Shown here: piece after piece, positions 56,982-64,000 of the stretch | Layout: each line of letters opens with the position of its first letter | How positions within the stretch are numbered: position 1 is the first letter of the stretch | From: Nannocystis sp. | Lineage (GTDB): Bacteria > Myxococcota_A > Polyangia > Nannocystales > Nannocystaceae | Reading direction: 5' to 3' | Length of the DNA stretch: 64,000 nt | Assembly: GCF_016714285.1 (NCBI RefSeq) | Contig: NZ_JADJNN010000022.1 | Span: forward strand, 62,001-126,000 | The notes under the pieces: model-generated | Databases searched by the model: none | What the model saw: the letters and a program-made list of their open reading frames with translations, nothing else | Told to the model about the DNA's origin: nothing | Made by a program: the position numbers and the translations under genes

Positions 56982-58700
56982 GTGACCGTAGCCACAGACC
57001 GTGATCCAAGCGTCATGCCGCGTGATACCCGGCGGTTGGGTTCTCTGGTGAACGCGGCGACGCTGGACGCCTCGTCGTCGACGTCCGAGGATGCGGCGCC
57101 GATCCGTCCCGGAGATCGCGTCGCTCGTTATCAGGTGATAGCATTCCTTGGCCGTGGCGGCATGGGTATCGTCTATCGTGCTCACGATCCCCAGCTCGAT
57201 CGTGAGATCGCGTTGAAGCTCTTGGTCGTTGGCCATAAAGACTCGGCTGGGCGCGCACGGCTGCTGCGGGAGGCCAAGGCCGCGGCGAAGGTCCGTCACC
57301 CCAACGTTGTCACGGTGCACGATGCGGGGGAGATCGACGGTCGTGTATTCATCGCCATGGAGCTCGTCGATGGCTGCACGCTGAGGGACTGGCTGGGCGA
57401 GGGCCAACGGTCCTGGCAGGGGGTCCTGCGCTGTTTGCTCGCCGCCGGTGAGGGTCTCGCGGCGGCCCACGCGGTGGGGCTTGTGCACCGCGACTTCAAG
57501 CCCGAGAATGTGATGGTCGAGCGATCCGGGCGTGTGCGCGTCCTCGACTTCGGGCTGGCACGGGAGGCACCCGAGGTCGGGGTCGAGACCGCCATTCACA
57601 CCGCGCCCGACGACGCGCCGGTCTCGTCGACGATCACCCGGACAGGCGCGATGGTGGGGACTCTTGCGTACATGGCCCCCGAGCAATTTTCGGGGATCCC
57701 GGCGGATCCACGCACCGATCAATTTAGCTTTTGCGTGACGGCCCATGAGTGTTTATATGGAATGCGGCCGTTTGTGGGGGCGACCCGCGAGGCGCTGATG
57801 CTCAACGTGCTGGACGGCAATATCGTTGCCCGCCCGACCGCGGCACTCGACGACGAGGTCTATGCGTTACTCCGTCGCGGCCTCGGCACCGCGCCGCGAG
57901 ATCGGCACCCGACGATGGATGCGCTACTCGCGCAATTGCGCGAGGCCCTGTACCGAGCCGAGGTTCGCCCCGTAGCCCGGACCGATGTAGCGATCAAGGC
58001 AACCGCTGGCCTGTTCGGGCTCGCCGTCGTCGCTACCAGTGTGTCCATGCTGTCCGCACCGGGGTCGTTCTGGCTCGCGTCCGCGGCGGCGCGGGCCGAC
58101 CGAGCGCCTGTGTCCGCGCCAGGAGCGGCGACTCCGCCGGGTCCGACGCTTCGTGAGATTGTCCTTGCTCTACCCACGGGAGCCGTCCACGCAGGGCTCC
58201 CATCGCTGCTCCGGCGCACCCTGCCTCCGTCCGTGACGCTGGCCGAGGATGGCGTGAGCCTGCGGATCCGCGGTGAGGCCCCCGATGCATGGATCCAGAT
58301 GTTGCAGGCAATCATCACCAGCGTCGATCTGAAGCCTGGCGAAGCGGCTGACTCCAGGGGGCCATTCACCGCGCCAGACGGCCGCACGTGGATGCTCCTG
58401 TATCTCGGCGACGACGACCGCGATGCTCGCGCTTCGAGCATTCAGTCTGCGGCCGAACTCATCGCCTTCTTTCATGAGACCGGGACGGCATATGCTCTTG
58501 CCGAGGGCGCCGTCGGAGCGCTCGGGCGCGCCTCCGCGGCCGCGGAGGTGGCCCGGCGCCCGATATATCGCAAATGGTGCTACCAAAACAAGAACATGGG
58601 GGAGCGACGCTGCCTCGCTACGCAAGCGAAGTGTGAATTCGACGCCGACGCGTGGGCCGGTCCAGGCAATGGACGGAGGTCGTGCCATGGGGTCCGCTAA
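56982..58700 (+). CDS. Transmembrane Ser/Thr protein kinase
   Basis: A 572-residue kinase starting at a GTG (ATG 57015 is an alternative). The kinase domain (about 50-320) has LGRGGMGIVY, VHRDFKPENV, DFGLAR and GTLAYMAPEQF, all catalytic residues present. One transmembrane helix (KATAGLFGLAVVATSVSML) sits near 335-355. The 200-residue extracytoplasmic part holds LREIVLALPTGAVHAGLPSLL, a charged alpha/beta region and a C-terminal Cys-containing tail (KWCYQNKNMGERRCL). It is encoded with a repeat lipoprotein gene that overlaps its last 14 bases. Confidence 0.9.
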   Translation: MTVATDRDPSVMPRDTRRLGSLVNAATLDASSSTSEDAAPIRPGDRVARYQVIAFLGRGGMGIVYRAHDPQLDREIALKLLVVGHKDSAGRARLLREAKAAAKVRHPNVVTVHDAGEIDGRVFIAMELVDGCTLRDWLGEGQRSWQGVLRCLLAAGEGLAAAHAVGLVHRDFKPENVMVERSGRVRVLDFGLAREAPEVGVETAIHTAPDDAPVSSTITRTGAMVGTLAYMAPEQFSGIPADPRTDQFSFCVTAHECLYGMRPFVGATREALMLNVLDGNIVARPTAALDDEVYALLRRGLGTAPRDRHPTMDALLAQLREALYRAEVRPVARTDVAIKATAGLFGLAVVATSVSMLSAPGSFWLASAAARADRAPVSAPGAATPPGPTLREIVLALPTGAVHAGLPSLLRRTLPPSVTLAEDGVSLRIRGEAPDAWIQMLQAIITSVDLKPGEAADSRGPFTAPDGRTWMLLYLGDDDRDARASSIQSAAELIAFFHETGTAYALAEGAVGALGRASAAAEVARRPIYRKWCYQNKNMGERRCLATQAKCEFDADAWAGPGNGRRSCHGVR

Positions 58701-59847
58701 GCGGCTGCAGAGCGGCCTGTGGATCGCGTTGCTTCTGGGCATCGCTGACGGGTGTACGAAGAAACCTCTACACGCGCCGGCGGCGGCAGGCAGTCGGGCG
58801 CAATCGGACTCGGACCCAACTCCTGCCGTCACCGCCCGTTTGGACGAGCCATGTAAACGCCATTGGACTCCAGTCAATCGGTCCAGGGCATTCCATTGTG
58901 TCGACCAATGGTTCGCGCAGAACGATGTCGACGCCGCGCTCCGTGGCTATGAGCGACTGCTGGTGCGTCGTGTCTCGGACGAGCGCGCCGCTGCATACGA
59001 TTTCGCGGAAGCGTCCGCGATGTTTGGGCGGAGCGACGCGGCGCTGGCCAGCGTTGCCGAGCTCGACGCGCAGCGACCGACACGGTTGATCGTCGAGGGC
59101 GTGCTGGCGCTGCACCACTGGATGCGGACCGGCGAGGCTCGGCATGCTGACGTGGTCCGTCGCTCGTTCCAGATGTTGCTCGCACGTCAACCCCAGAACC
59201 CATACGCGCTCGTGCTGGGCTTGCGCTACTTCCTCCACGCCGCGAAACTCGAGCCACTCATGCTCGGGCTGGCGTGGCAGACCTGCCAGGAGCGCCTGTC
59301 CTGGCTCGAGAGGGGCGATCAGGAAGTGGTCGGGCGGGCCGAAGTGCTGGCCCGCTGTGCCGAGGTCGCGCTCGCGTCCGACCGACCCAGCGAAAGCCGC
59401 CGGCTGTTCGCTCGGGCACTGGAGATCGATCCCCATCAGGCGGAGGGCCGGCTGCGCTGGGCCGGGCTCGAGCTCGACGCTGGCAACGTCATTGTGGCCG
59501 CCGAGCTGTTTTCAGCGGCCACGAATGCCCCGCGCAGCTATCATCGTCTCGCGGCGCAGATGGGGCTCGGGGTGACGCGTGCACGCATGCGCGACGGCCC
59601 GGGTGCTGAAAAGGCATATCGGGAGGCGATCACTGCTTTTCATCAGTGGGCTGCGCCGGAGAACGGCGCGCTGCCCAAGGAGATCCTCTATAATCTTGGC
59701 GTGGTGCTTGCGAGCAGCGCCGACCCGCTGCTGCGTGGCGAGGCGCGCGAACTGCTGCAGGAATTCATCGCGCGCCCCGACGCCGACGAGGTTCGCGCAC
59801 TACGCTGCCGGCAAATGCTCCATGAGCTGAAGGGCGAGTTTCCGTAG
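58687..59847 (+). CDS. TPR-like lipoprotein
   Basis: A 386-residue exported protein. The signal segment SGLWIALLLGIADGC gives a possible lipid-anchored Cys. The mature part consists of helical tetratricopeptide-like units (AAYDFAEASAMFGRSDAAL, AEVLARCAEVALASDRPSES, RLFARALEIDPHQAEGRLRW) with the alternating Ala/Gly/Leu spacing of TPRs. TPR lipoproteins act as binding scaffolds. The ATG at 58687 lies inside the kinase gene (14-base overlap), so the pair is translationally coupled and the product is a likely partner of the kinase's outer domain. Confidence 0.75.
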   Translation: MGSAKRLQSGLWIALLLGIADGCTKKPLHAPAAAGSRAQSDSDPTPAVTARLDEPCKRHWTPVNRSRAFHCVDQWFAQNDVDAALRGYERLLVRRVSDERAAAYDFAEASAMFGRSDAALASVAELDAQRPTRLIVEGVLALHHWMRTGEARHADVVRRSFQMLLARQPQNPYALVLGLRYFLHAAKLEPLMLGLAWQTCQERLSWLERGDQEVVGRAEVLARCAEVALASDRPSESRRLFARALEIDPHQAEGRLRWAGLELDAGNVIVAAELFSAATNAPRSYHRLAAQMGLGVTRARMRDGPGAEKAYREAITAFHQWAAPENGALPKEILYNLGVVLASSADPLLRGEARELLQEFIARPDADEVRALRCRQMLHELKGEFP

Positions 59848-59863
59848 CTCAAATACTCGCTTA

Positions 59864-61840
59864 TCAGCCGGGGATCGGGATCTTCGTATATTCCATGAGG
59901 TCATCCTGGCGCCGTGTCAGCCGTCCGACCCCGGCGCGGCAGAGGTCACCAATCTGATCGGCGTCACGACCCCACGCTGCAATCGCCTTGAGGCAGCGCC
60001 GATAGTCCTCGAATGCCTGGCGCCGGCGCGAAGACGCCAGGTCGCGCAATGATATCACTAGCGATGAATCGGTGTCGCCGGCCCGGAATGCAAGCAAGAC
60101 GGTCTCGAGCAGCGATGTGTCGGCTTCGTACACCTGGGCCTTCCGGGCCGAGGATCGGGCGATGTATCGGTCGTGGAGCTCGGTGGGGACAGCCGCGAGC
60201 GCGCCGTCGTAGGTGGCCGTCATCGATTCAACCTCCGAGCTACGACGGGCGAGCCATTCGCGGGTACGCGTGGCCTCGAAGGACACCGGTGGCCGCTTCG
60301 CCAGCGCGGACTCGGCCCCGAGGTCCCCCTTGAGGAAGGCCAGCTCCAGGCGAGCATGCGCCAGCTCGACCGCTTCGATGTCCAGCGGCGGTCCAAACTG
60401 GGCGGACGGCGGTGCGGCGGCCTTGAGCAGCGTCTCGGCGGTGCCCAGGTGCGCGCGCGCGCGCACCAGCGAACGCGATTCACGTGGCAGAACGCGGCCA
60501 AGCATCTGGCCGGGCACGAGCTCGACGCACAGGTTGTCGCCCCGGGTCGGGCACGATTCCAGGAGGGACATGCGAGCAGCGATCAGGTGGGCCAGGCCGA
60601 GGCGCAGGTTGCCGCCCGACGGGCCGAAGCGATGGATGAACTGCATGGTATTGGCAAGTGTCGCATCGCTCGCCGAGAGCGCACGAAAACGGACCGCGAT
60701 GGCGAGTTCCCTGGCTCCGGCGTCACCATCGAGGAGTGCCTCGATGGTGGCCTCGGGGAGCTTCTTCGTGACGAAGGCCAGGGTCACCCAACGACCGCGT
60801 GCACCCGGAAGCCGCGGATCACCACGCCCGTGTTCGACGAACTGCGCATAGTCATCGCGGGCGCTCTCTAGATCGAGGATGCCCTCGTGGGTCTCGGCCA
60901 GCGCCAAGCGCACGTCCTGAGCCGTCGCATGTTTCGGGTACAACGCGAGGTGTTGTGAGAGTAGCTCGAGCGCACGATCGACCTCCCCTCGGGCTCGCCG
61001 CCCCAACGCACCCTCTAGCATGAATTGGGGGGTCTCGGGGTGCTCCGCCCCGAGCATTTTGGCCAGCGCCTCCGAGTAGATACAATCGATATGCTTGTCG
61101 CAGACGGTCGCGCGGCTCTGGCGGTACACCCAGATCCGCAATTGTGGAAGGACCCGACGTATCTCCTCAGCTTCCGGAGAATTCTCGGTCCACAGGGGGC
61201 GCTCGACGATGTCTTCGATGACCACGGACAGAAGCGGCCTGGCGCTCAATGACAGCGAGGATTCGCGGTCTCCGGCGCCAGCGTAGAGCCCGTGCAATAG
61301 CAAGAGCGCGGCCCGGGCACTGTGCGCTGGATCGTAGCGCTCCGACGCCAGCATGTGGAGTTCCGTGGTGAAGAGGTGCTGAATATCTCCCAGCGAGAGG
61401 TTGAGGTCAGACCATTCCACGAGGATCTCCGCGTCCGGCTGGACCGCCGCGGCCCGACAGCTCACCAGATAGTCATCATATGCCCGCAGCAGGGCGGCCT
61501 CCTCGGCGGTTGGGCTGCGTCGGAGCAAGGGAGACGGAGAAGACCGACACGGGGTCTTCCCATCGGTGATGCAGCCGTGGGTGTGGTGGTCCCATCGCGG
61601 TCTCTGCTCAGGGGCAGGCCGCGCTACCTCGATCCGGGCTCGCGCCGCTACGACCGCCTGCAGTTCAGAGCCCTTCGTTGGAGCGTTCGCATTGGGTGGC
61701 GAGGCGACGGGCCGCGTCAGGTCTGGGAGGGTCGCCGGCGCGTCCGGGGTGTTCAGTGGAGGGGCAGCGGCATGGCACGCGCCGACGACGAGGACGCCCA
61801 GAATTGCGAGGAGGCCTCGGGTCACGACAGGAGCATGCAT
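59864..61840 (-). CDS. Large repeat-rich lipoprotein
   Basis: A 658-residue lipoprotein starting at the ATG at 61840 (AAGG five bases upstream). The lipobox is ILGVLVVGAC. The mature part is helical with TPR-like repeats (ALELLSQHLALYPKHATAQD, LALAETHEGILDLESARDDY) and several Cys pairs (CDKHIDC, CPTRGDNLC). It is convergent with the TPR lipoprotein gene 16 bases away and shares its style, so the two may be surface partners. Confidence 0.72.
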   Translation of the reverse strand: MHAPVVTRGLLAILGVLVVGACHAAAPPLNTPDAPATLPDLTRPVASPPNANAPTKGSELQAVVAARARIEVARPAPEQRPRWDHHTHGCITDGKTPCRSSPSPLLRRSPTAEEAALLRAYDDYLVSCRAAAVQPDAEILVEWSDLNLSLGDIQHLFTTELHMLASERYDPAHSARAALLLLHGLYAGAGDRESSLSLSARPLLSVVIEDIVERPLWTENSPEAEEIRRVLPQLRIWVYRQSRATVCDKHIDCIYSEALAKMLGAEHPETPQFMLEGALGRRARGEVDRALELLSQHLALYPKHATAQDVRLALAETHEGILDLESARDDYAQFVEHGRGDPRLPGARGRWVTLAFVTKKLPEATIEALLDGDAGARELAIAVRFRALSASDATLANTMQFIHRFGPSGGNLRLGLAHLIAARMSLLESCPTRGDNLCVELVPGQMLGRVLPRESRSLVRARAHLGTAETLLKAAAPPSAQFGPPLDIEAVELAHARLELAFLKGDLGAESALAKRPPVSFEATRTREWLARRSSEVESMTATYDGALAAVPTELHDRYIARSSARKAQVYEADTSLLETVLLAFRAGDTDSSLVISLRDLASSRRRQAFEDYRRCLKAIAAWGRDADQIGDLCRAGVGRLTRRQDDLMEYTKIPIPG

Positions 61841-62178
61841 GCGCACCTTGAGGTGCATGATACATGAAGGAACGACCGTTGTGTGTTCGGCGGCCCGTTG
61901 CTCCGAACAGGCAACGACGTGCCAGCTTCAGCCTTCCCGCGGGCACACCGACCGAAAATTACCAAGCGGCCGTGGCTCGTTGGCCGCAAGGCGTCTGCGC
62001 AGCTCGGCGCCGATCTGGTCACGAAACCGCACCAACATCTGCTGCCAGGCGTCGACCTCGGTGGGTGCGGCGGCGACCGGGGAGCGCAGCCCTGAACGCC
62101 CCGCTGGTGGGCACTGCGCAGCCCGTGAACCCACGCACCGGTGTGGCCCGAACCCCGCTATCCTGTGCGAAGGTCGTC
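61841..62178. other. Divergent promoter region
   Basis: Between the start of the large lipoprotein gene and the metallophosphoesterase start. Apart from one possible 68-residue minus-strand frame (61928-62134), I see no gene or consensus promoter. Confidence 0.45.
61928..62134 (-). CDS. Possible small protein
   Basis: A 68-codon frame whose last 42 codons (VDAWQQMLVRFRDQIGAELR and onwards to FRSVCPREG-stop) have coding-like third-position bias. The upstream part does not, so the true start is unclear. I recognise no family. Confidence 0.3.
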   Translation of the reverse strand: MGSRAAQCPPAGRSGLRSPVAAAPTEVDAWQQMLVRFRDQIGAELRRRLAANEPRPLGNFRSVCPREG

Positions 62179-62901
62179 ATGCCCACCGACCCAACACCCG
62201 ACACCCGAACACCGCGCAAGATCGGAGCCGTGCCGTCGCCTACTCCACTGCGTCGCTTCGCTGCGATCGGTGACGTGCACGCTGAGGACGCGCGCCTGGC
62301 CCACGTGCTGACCTGGCTCTCGGGACAGGATGTCGAGGCCGTGCTGTCGGTCGGCGACATCGTCGACGGCGCCGGTGACCACGACCGCTGCTGCGCCCTG
62401 CTGCGCGCCCACGCGGCGATCGTCGTGCGCGGCAACCACGAGCGCGCGATGCTCGCCAATCCGTTCGCGTGTCAGCCCCGGTTCATCGCCGACGACAGTC
62501 TCGCCTTCCTCGCCGCGCTGCCGGTGACGCGCCGCATGCCGACTCTGCGCGGCGAGCTGATGCTGTGTCACGGGGTCGGCGACAACGACCACGTGCGCCT
62601 GCATCCGCAGCACCAGGAGACCTCGCAAGCGGTGATCCACGCCCTCGATCCTCTGCTCGCCGACGCTGCGCTGCGCCTGGTCGTCGCCGGCCACACGCAC
62701 CGACGCATGGTCCGGAGCTTTCCACGCCCTGTCGGCCCGCCGCTGATCTTCGTCAATCCCGGGACCCTTCACCGCGGATATCCGGCCAGCGTCGCCATCG
62801 TCGACCTCGGGCGCGGCCAGGTCGAGTTCCACGAGGTACTCGCCGAGCCGGGCAGCCCAATCCTCGTTCAGCCCGCCGAGGTCGTTCCGTTGCGGGCTTA
62901 G
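62179..62901 (+). CDS. Calcineurin-like metallophosphoesterase
   Basis: A 240-residue phosphoesterase with the binuclear-metal motifs in order: IGDVHAEDARL (D-H), VGDIVDGAGDHD, GNHERA, LCHGVGDNDH and GHTHRRM. These bind Mn/Fe and hydrolyse phosphoesters or nucleotides; the small size fits YfcE/ApaH-like cytosolic enzymes. GAAGG lies six bases before the ATG. The open frame begins earlier (61864) but has no coding character there. Confidence 0.92.
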   Translation: MPTDPTPDTRTPRKIGAVPSPTPLRRFAAIGDVHAEDARLAHVLTWLSGQDVEAVLSVGDIVDGAGDHDRCCALLRAHAAIVVRGNHERAMLANPFACQPRFIADDSLAFLAALPVTRRMPTLRGELMLCHGVGDNDHVRLHPQHQETSQAVIHALDPLLADAALRLVVAGHTHRRMVRSFPRPVGPPLIFVNPGTLHRGYPASVAIVDLGRGQVEFHEVLAEPGSPILVQPAEVVPLRA

Positions 62902-62966
62902 CCATCCGCGTGCTGGGGCCCGTGTGATTGGTCGATCGCTGTGATCGAAGGGCGCACGCGAGCGCG

Positions 62967-64000
62967 TCAGCGGCGGCCACCGGCGTGTAAGGGTCGGCCC
63001 GGGACCGCGAGCAGCGATCGTGCCTCCTCGTGGCGTCCGAGCGCTTGCAGCGAGGCCGCCATCCGGGCGCGGTAGGACGGGGTGTCGGCGAGCCGGGCCC
63101 CGCTGGCGAACGCCGGGGCCAGGGTGTCGACGACCTCGGCGTGGCGACCCCGGTTCGCCAGCAGTTCGCCGAGCGCGAGTCGCAGCGCCGGGTCGGCGAG
63201 CGGGTGCAGGGGATAGCCATATGCGAACAGGCCGGCGTAGCGGGCGATCCGGAGGGCGGTGAATGGCAGTGCGATGATATCGGGGGTCTCGAGCGTGGTC
63301 GCGCCGAGGGCCTGTGCGCGGGCGATCGCCGCGCGCATCTGCGGCCAGTCGCCGCGCAGCGCCGCTTCGGCGGCGAGTCGGCGCCACACGTCGAGATCGT
63401 CCGGTGCACCCGCGGCGGCGGCGACCAGCGCACGCAGGGGCTCGAGCTCGTGGTCGGCCTGGGCGAGCGCTGCGTCGAGCCAGCGCTCGTACCAGGTGAC
63501 GAAGCGCAGCCCGGTCGGAACGTATCTGCGCGCCTTCCAGAGGATCAGCGCCATGCACCCCGGTGCGGGGCCGTGGAGGTCGAGCACGAACTCGCCGCCG
63601 AGTCGCTCGCTCGAGCCGCCGATGGCCAGCGTTCCGGGCACGCCCCAGCAGCCGCCGTAGCCGAGGCAGTCCGGCGCCTTGAGCTCGAGCATGGTCGGGG
63701 CGAAGGGGCGCGCGGCCAGCACGTCGCTGGACCAGGTGTCCCGAAACACCCGCAGGTCGGGGCCGCCGTCGCCGACGTGTCGCACGAAGCCGCGGAGGTC
63801 AGGTGGCAGCGCGACGCCGACCCAGCGCTCGAACGCGGCGACCTCGGTCGCGGACAGCGGCTCGCCGAGGTCCCAGAAGTGGTCCGCGCGGGGGAGGAGA
63901 TACGCCGGCATGGTCTCGTTCAGGCGCGCCAGTTTGGACCGCAGTCGCTGCCAGTCGTCCGCACCCGGGGTCGGCTGCGGCGGCGCCGGCTGGGCATACA
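62967..64000 (-). CDS. SUKH (SMI1/KNR4)-like protein, 5' end outside window
   Basis: The frame is open to the right edge (DDWQRLRSKLARLNET precedes the first ATG at 63911), so the true start lies beyond 64000. The N-terminal 160 residues match the SMI1/KNR4 pattern: LSATEVAAFERWVGVALPPDLRGFVRHVGDGG, GYGGCWGVPGTLAIGG, GEFVLDLHGPAPGCM and VTWYERWLDAAL. A helical repeat region follows (DDLDVWRRLAAEAALRGDW). SUKH proteins are common immunity or scaffold proteins. No toxin gene is visible next to it. Confidence 0.75.
   Translation of the reverse strand, partial: YAQPAPPQPTPGADDWQRLRSKLARLNETMPAYLLPRADHFWDLGEPLSATEVAAFERWVGVALPPDLRGFVRHVGDGGPDLRVFRDTWSSDVLAARPFAPTMLELKAPDCLGYGGCWGVPGTLAIGGSSERLGGEFVLDLHGPAPGCMALILWKARRYVPTGLRFVTWYERWLDAALAQADHELEPLRALVAAAAGAPDDLDVWRRLAAEAALRGDWPQMRAAIARAQALGATTLETPDIIALPFTALRIARYAGLFAYGYPLHPLADPALRLALGELLANRGRHAEVVDTLAPAFASGARLADTPSYRARMAASLQALGRHEEARSLLAVPGRPLHAGGRR

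Overview
The window looks like a piece of a myxobacterial chromosome, most like Nannocystaceae and relatives. It is very GC-rich with G/C-ending codons. It carries Hanks-type Ser/Thr kinases, one paired with an ECF sigma factor, an MglA-like GTPase, many lipoproteins with Ser/Thr/Ala-rich linkers followed by Cys-rich or lectin-like domains, and a protein with a MYXO-CTERM-like tail. No rRNA, tRNA, CRISPR array or intact insertion sequence was found. The taxonomic call rests on gene style only.

Layout. 1-3.9 kb: a cytochrome P450 (minus), then a plus-strand operon of TusA-like protein, DsrE2-like protein and histidine kinase. 3.9-11.4 kb: a minus-strand operon of aldehyde dehydrogenase, thaumatin-like lipoprotein and a giant HEAT-repeat protein. 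11.4-15.9 kb: a minus-strand operon of TIG-like membrane protein, GNAT acetyltransferase and a large N6-adenine DNA methyltransferase. Facing it, 16.0-22.3 kb holds two overlapping plus-strand genes, an HSP90/GHKL-type ATPase and a 1571-residue protein that opens with an apparently inactive GHKL fold. This divergent block is the best candidate for an undescribed system. 22.3-26.7 kb: two lipoproteins (one with RCC1 repeats), a secreted protein, and a DTW-domain tRNA aminocarboxypropyltransferase with an unusual C-terminal extension. 26.8 kb holds a deleted copy of the PH-domain gene found intact at 34.1 kb. 27.1-31.3 kb: ECF sigma factor plus transmembrane Ser/Thr kinase with a propeller-like output domain.

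31.3-44.4 kb is mostly envelope genes: fibrinogen-like lipoprotein, SOUL heme-binding protein, PH-domain protein, VWA lipoprotein, small CxxCH lipoproteins, outer-membrane barrel candidates and an MFS transporter. 44.4-48.5 kb: RNase D, thioredoxin, a LysR regulator with a matching operator facing a HAD-like gene, and a ferritin-like diiron lipoprotein. 48.7-53.2 kb: further lipoproteins, a pseudokinase with an adjacent partner, and a 5'-truncated fibrinogen-like gene. 53.2-55.8 kb looks rearranged and carries a secreted precursor with a Cys-rich halocin-C8-like tail, a small membrane protein and a degenerate MglA-like GTPase. 55.8-62 kb: a PP2C-like protein, a second Ser/Thr kinase and two large repeat lipoproteins. 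The window ends with a metallophosphoesterase and a SUKH-like gene cut by the right edge.

Three genes (P450, HEAT protein, lipoprotein at 49.7 kb) each show a shift of the same sense beside a short homopolymer, as if one base were missing. Assembly error and real decay cannot be separated from sequence alone. A small hairpin family (TGTCC, four-base loop, GGACA or GGGCA) recurs at least six times in and between genes.
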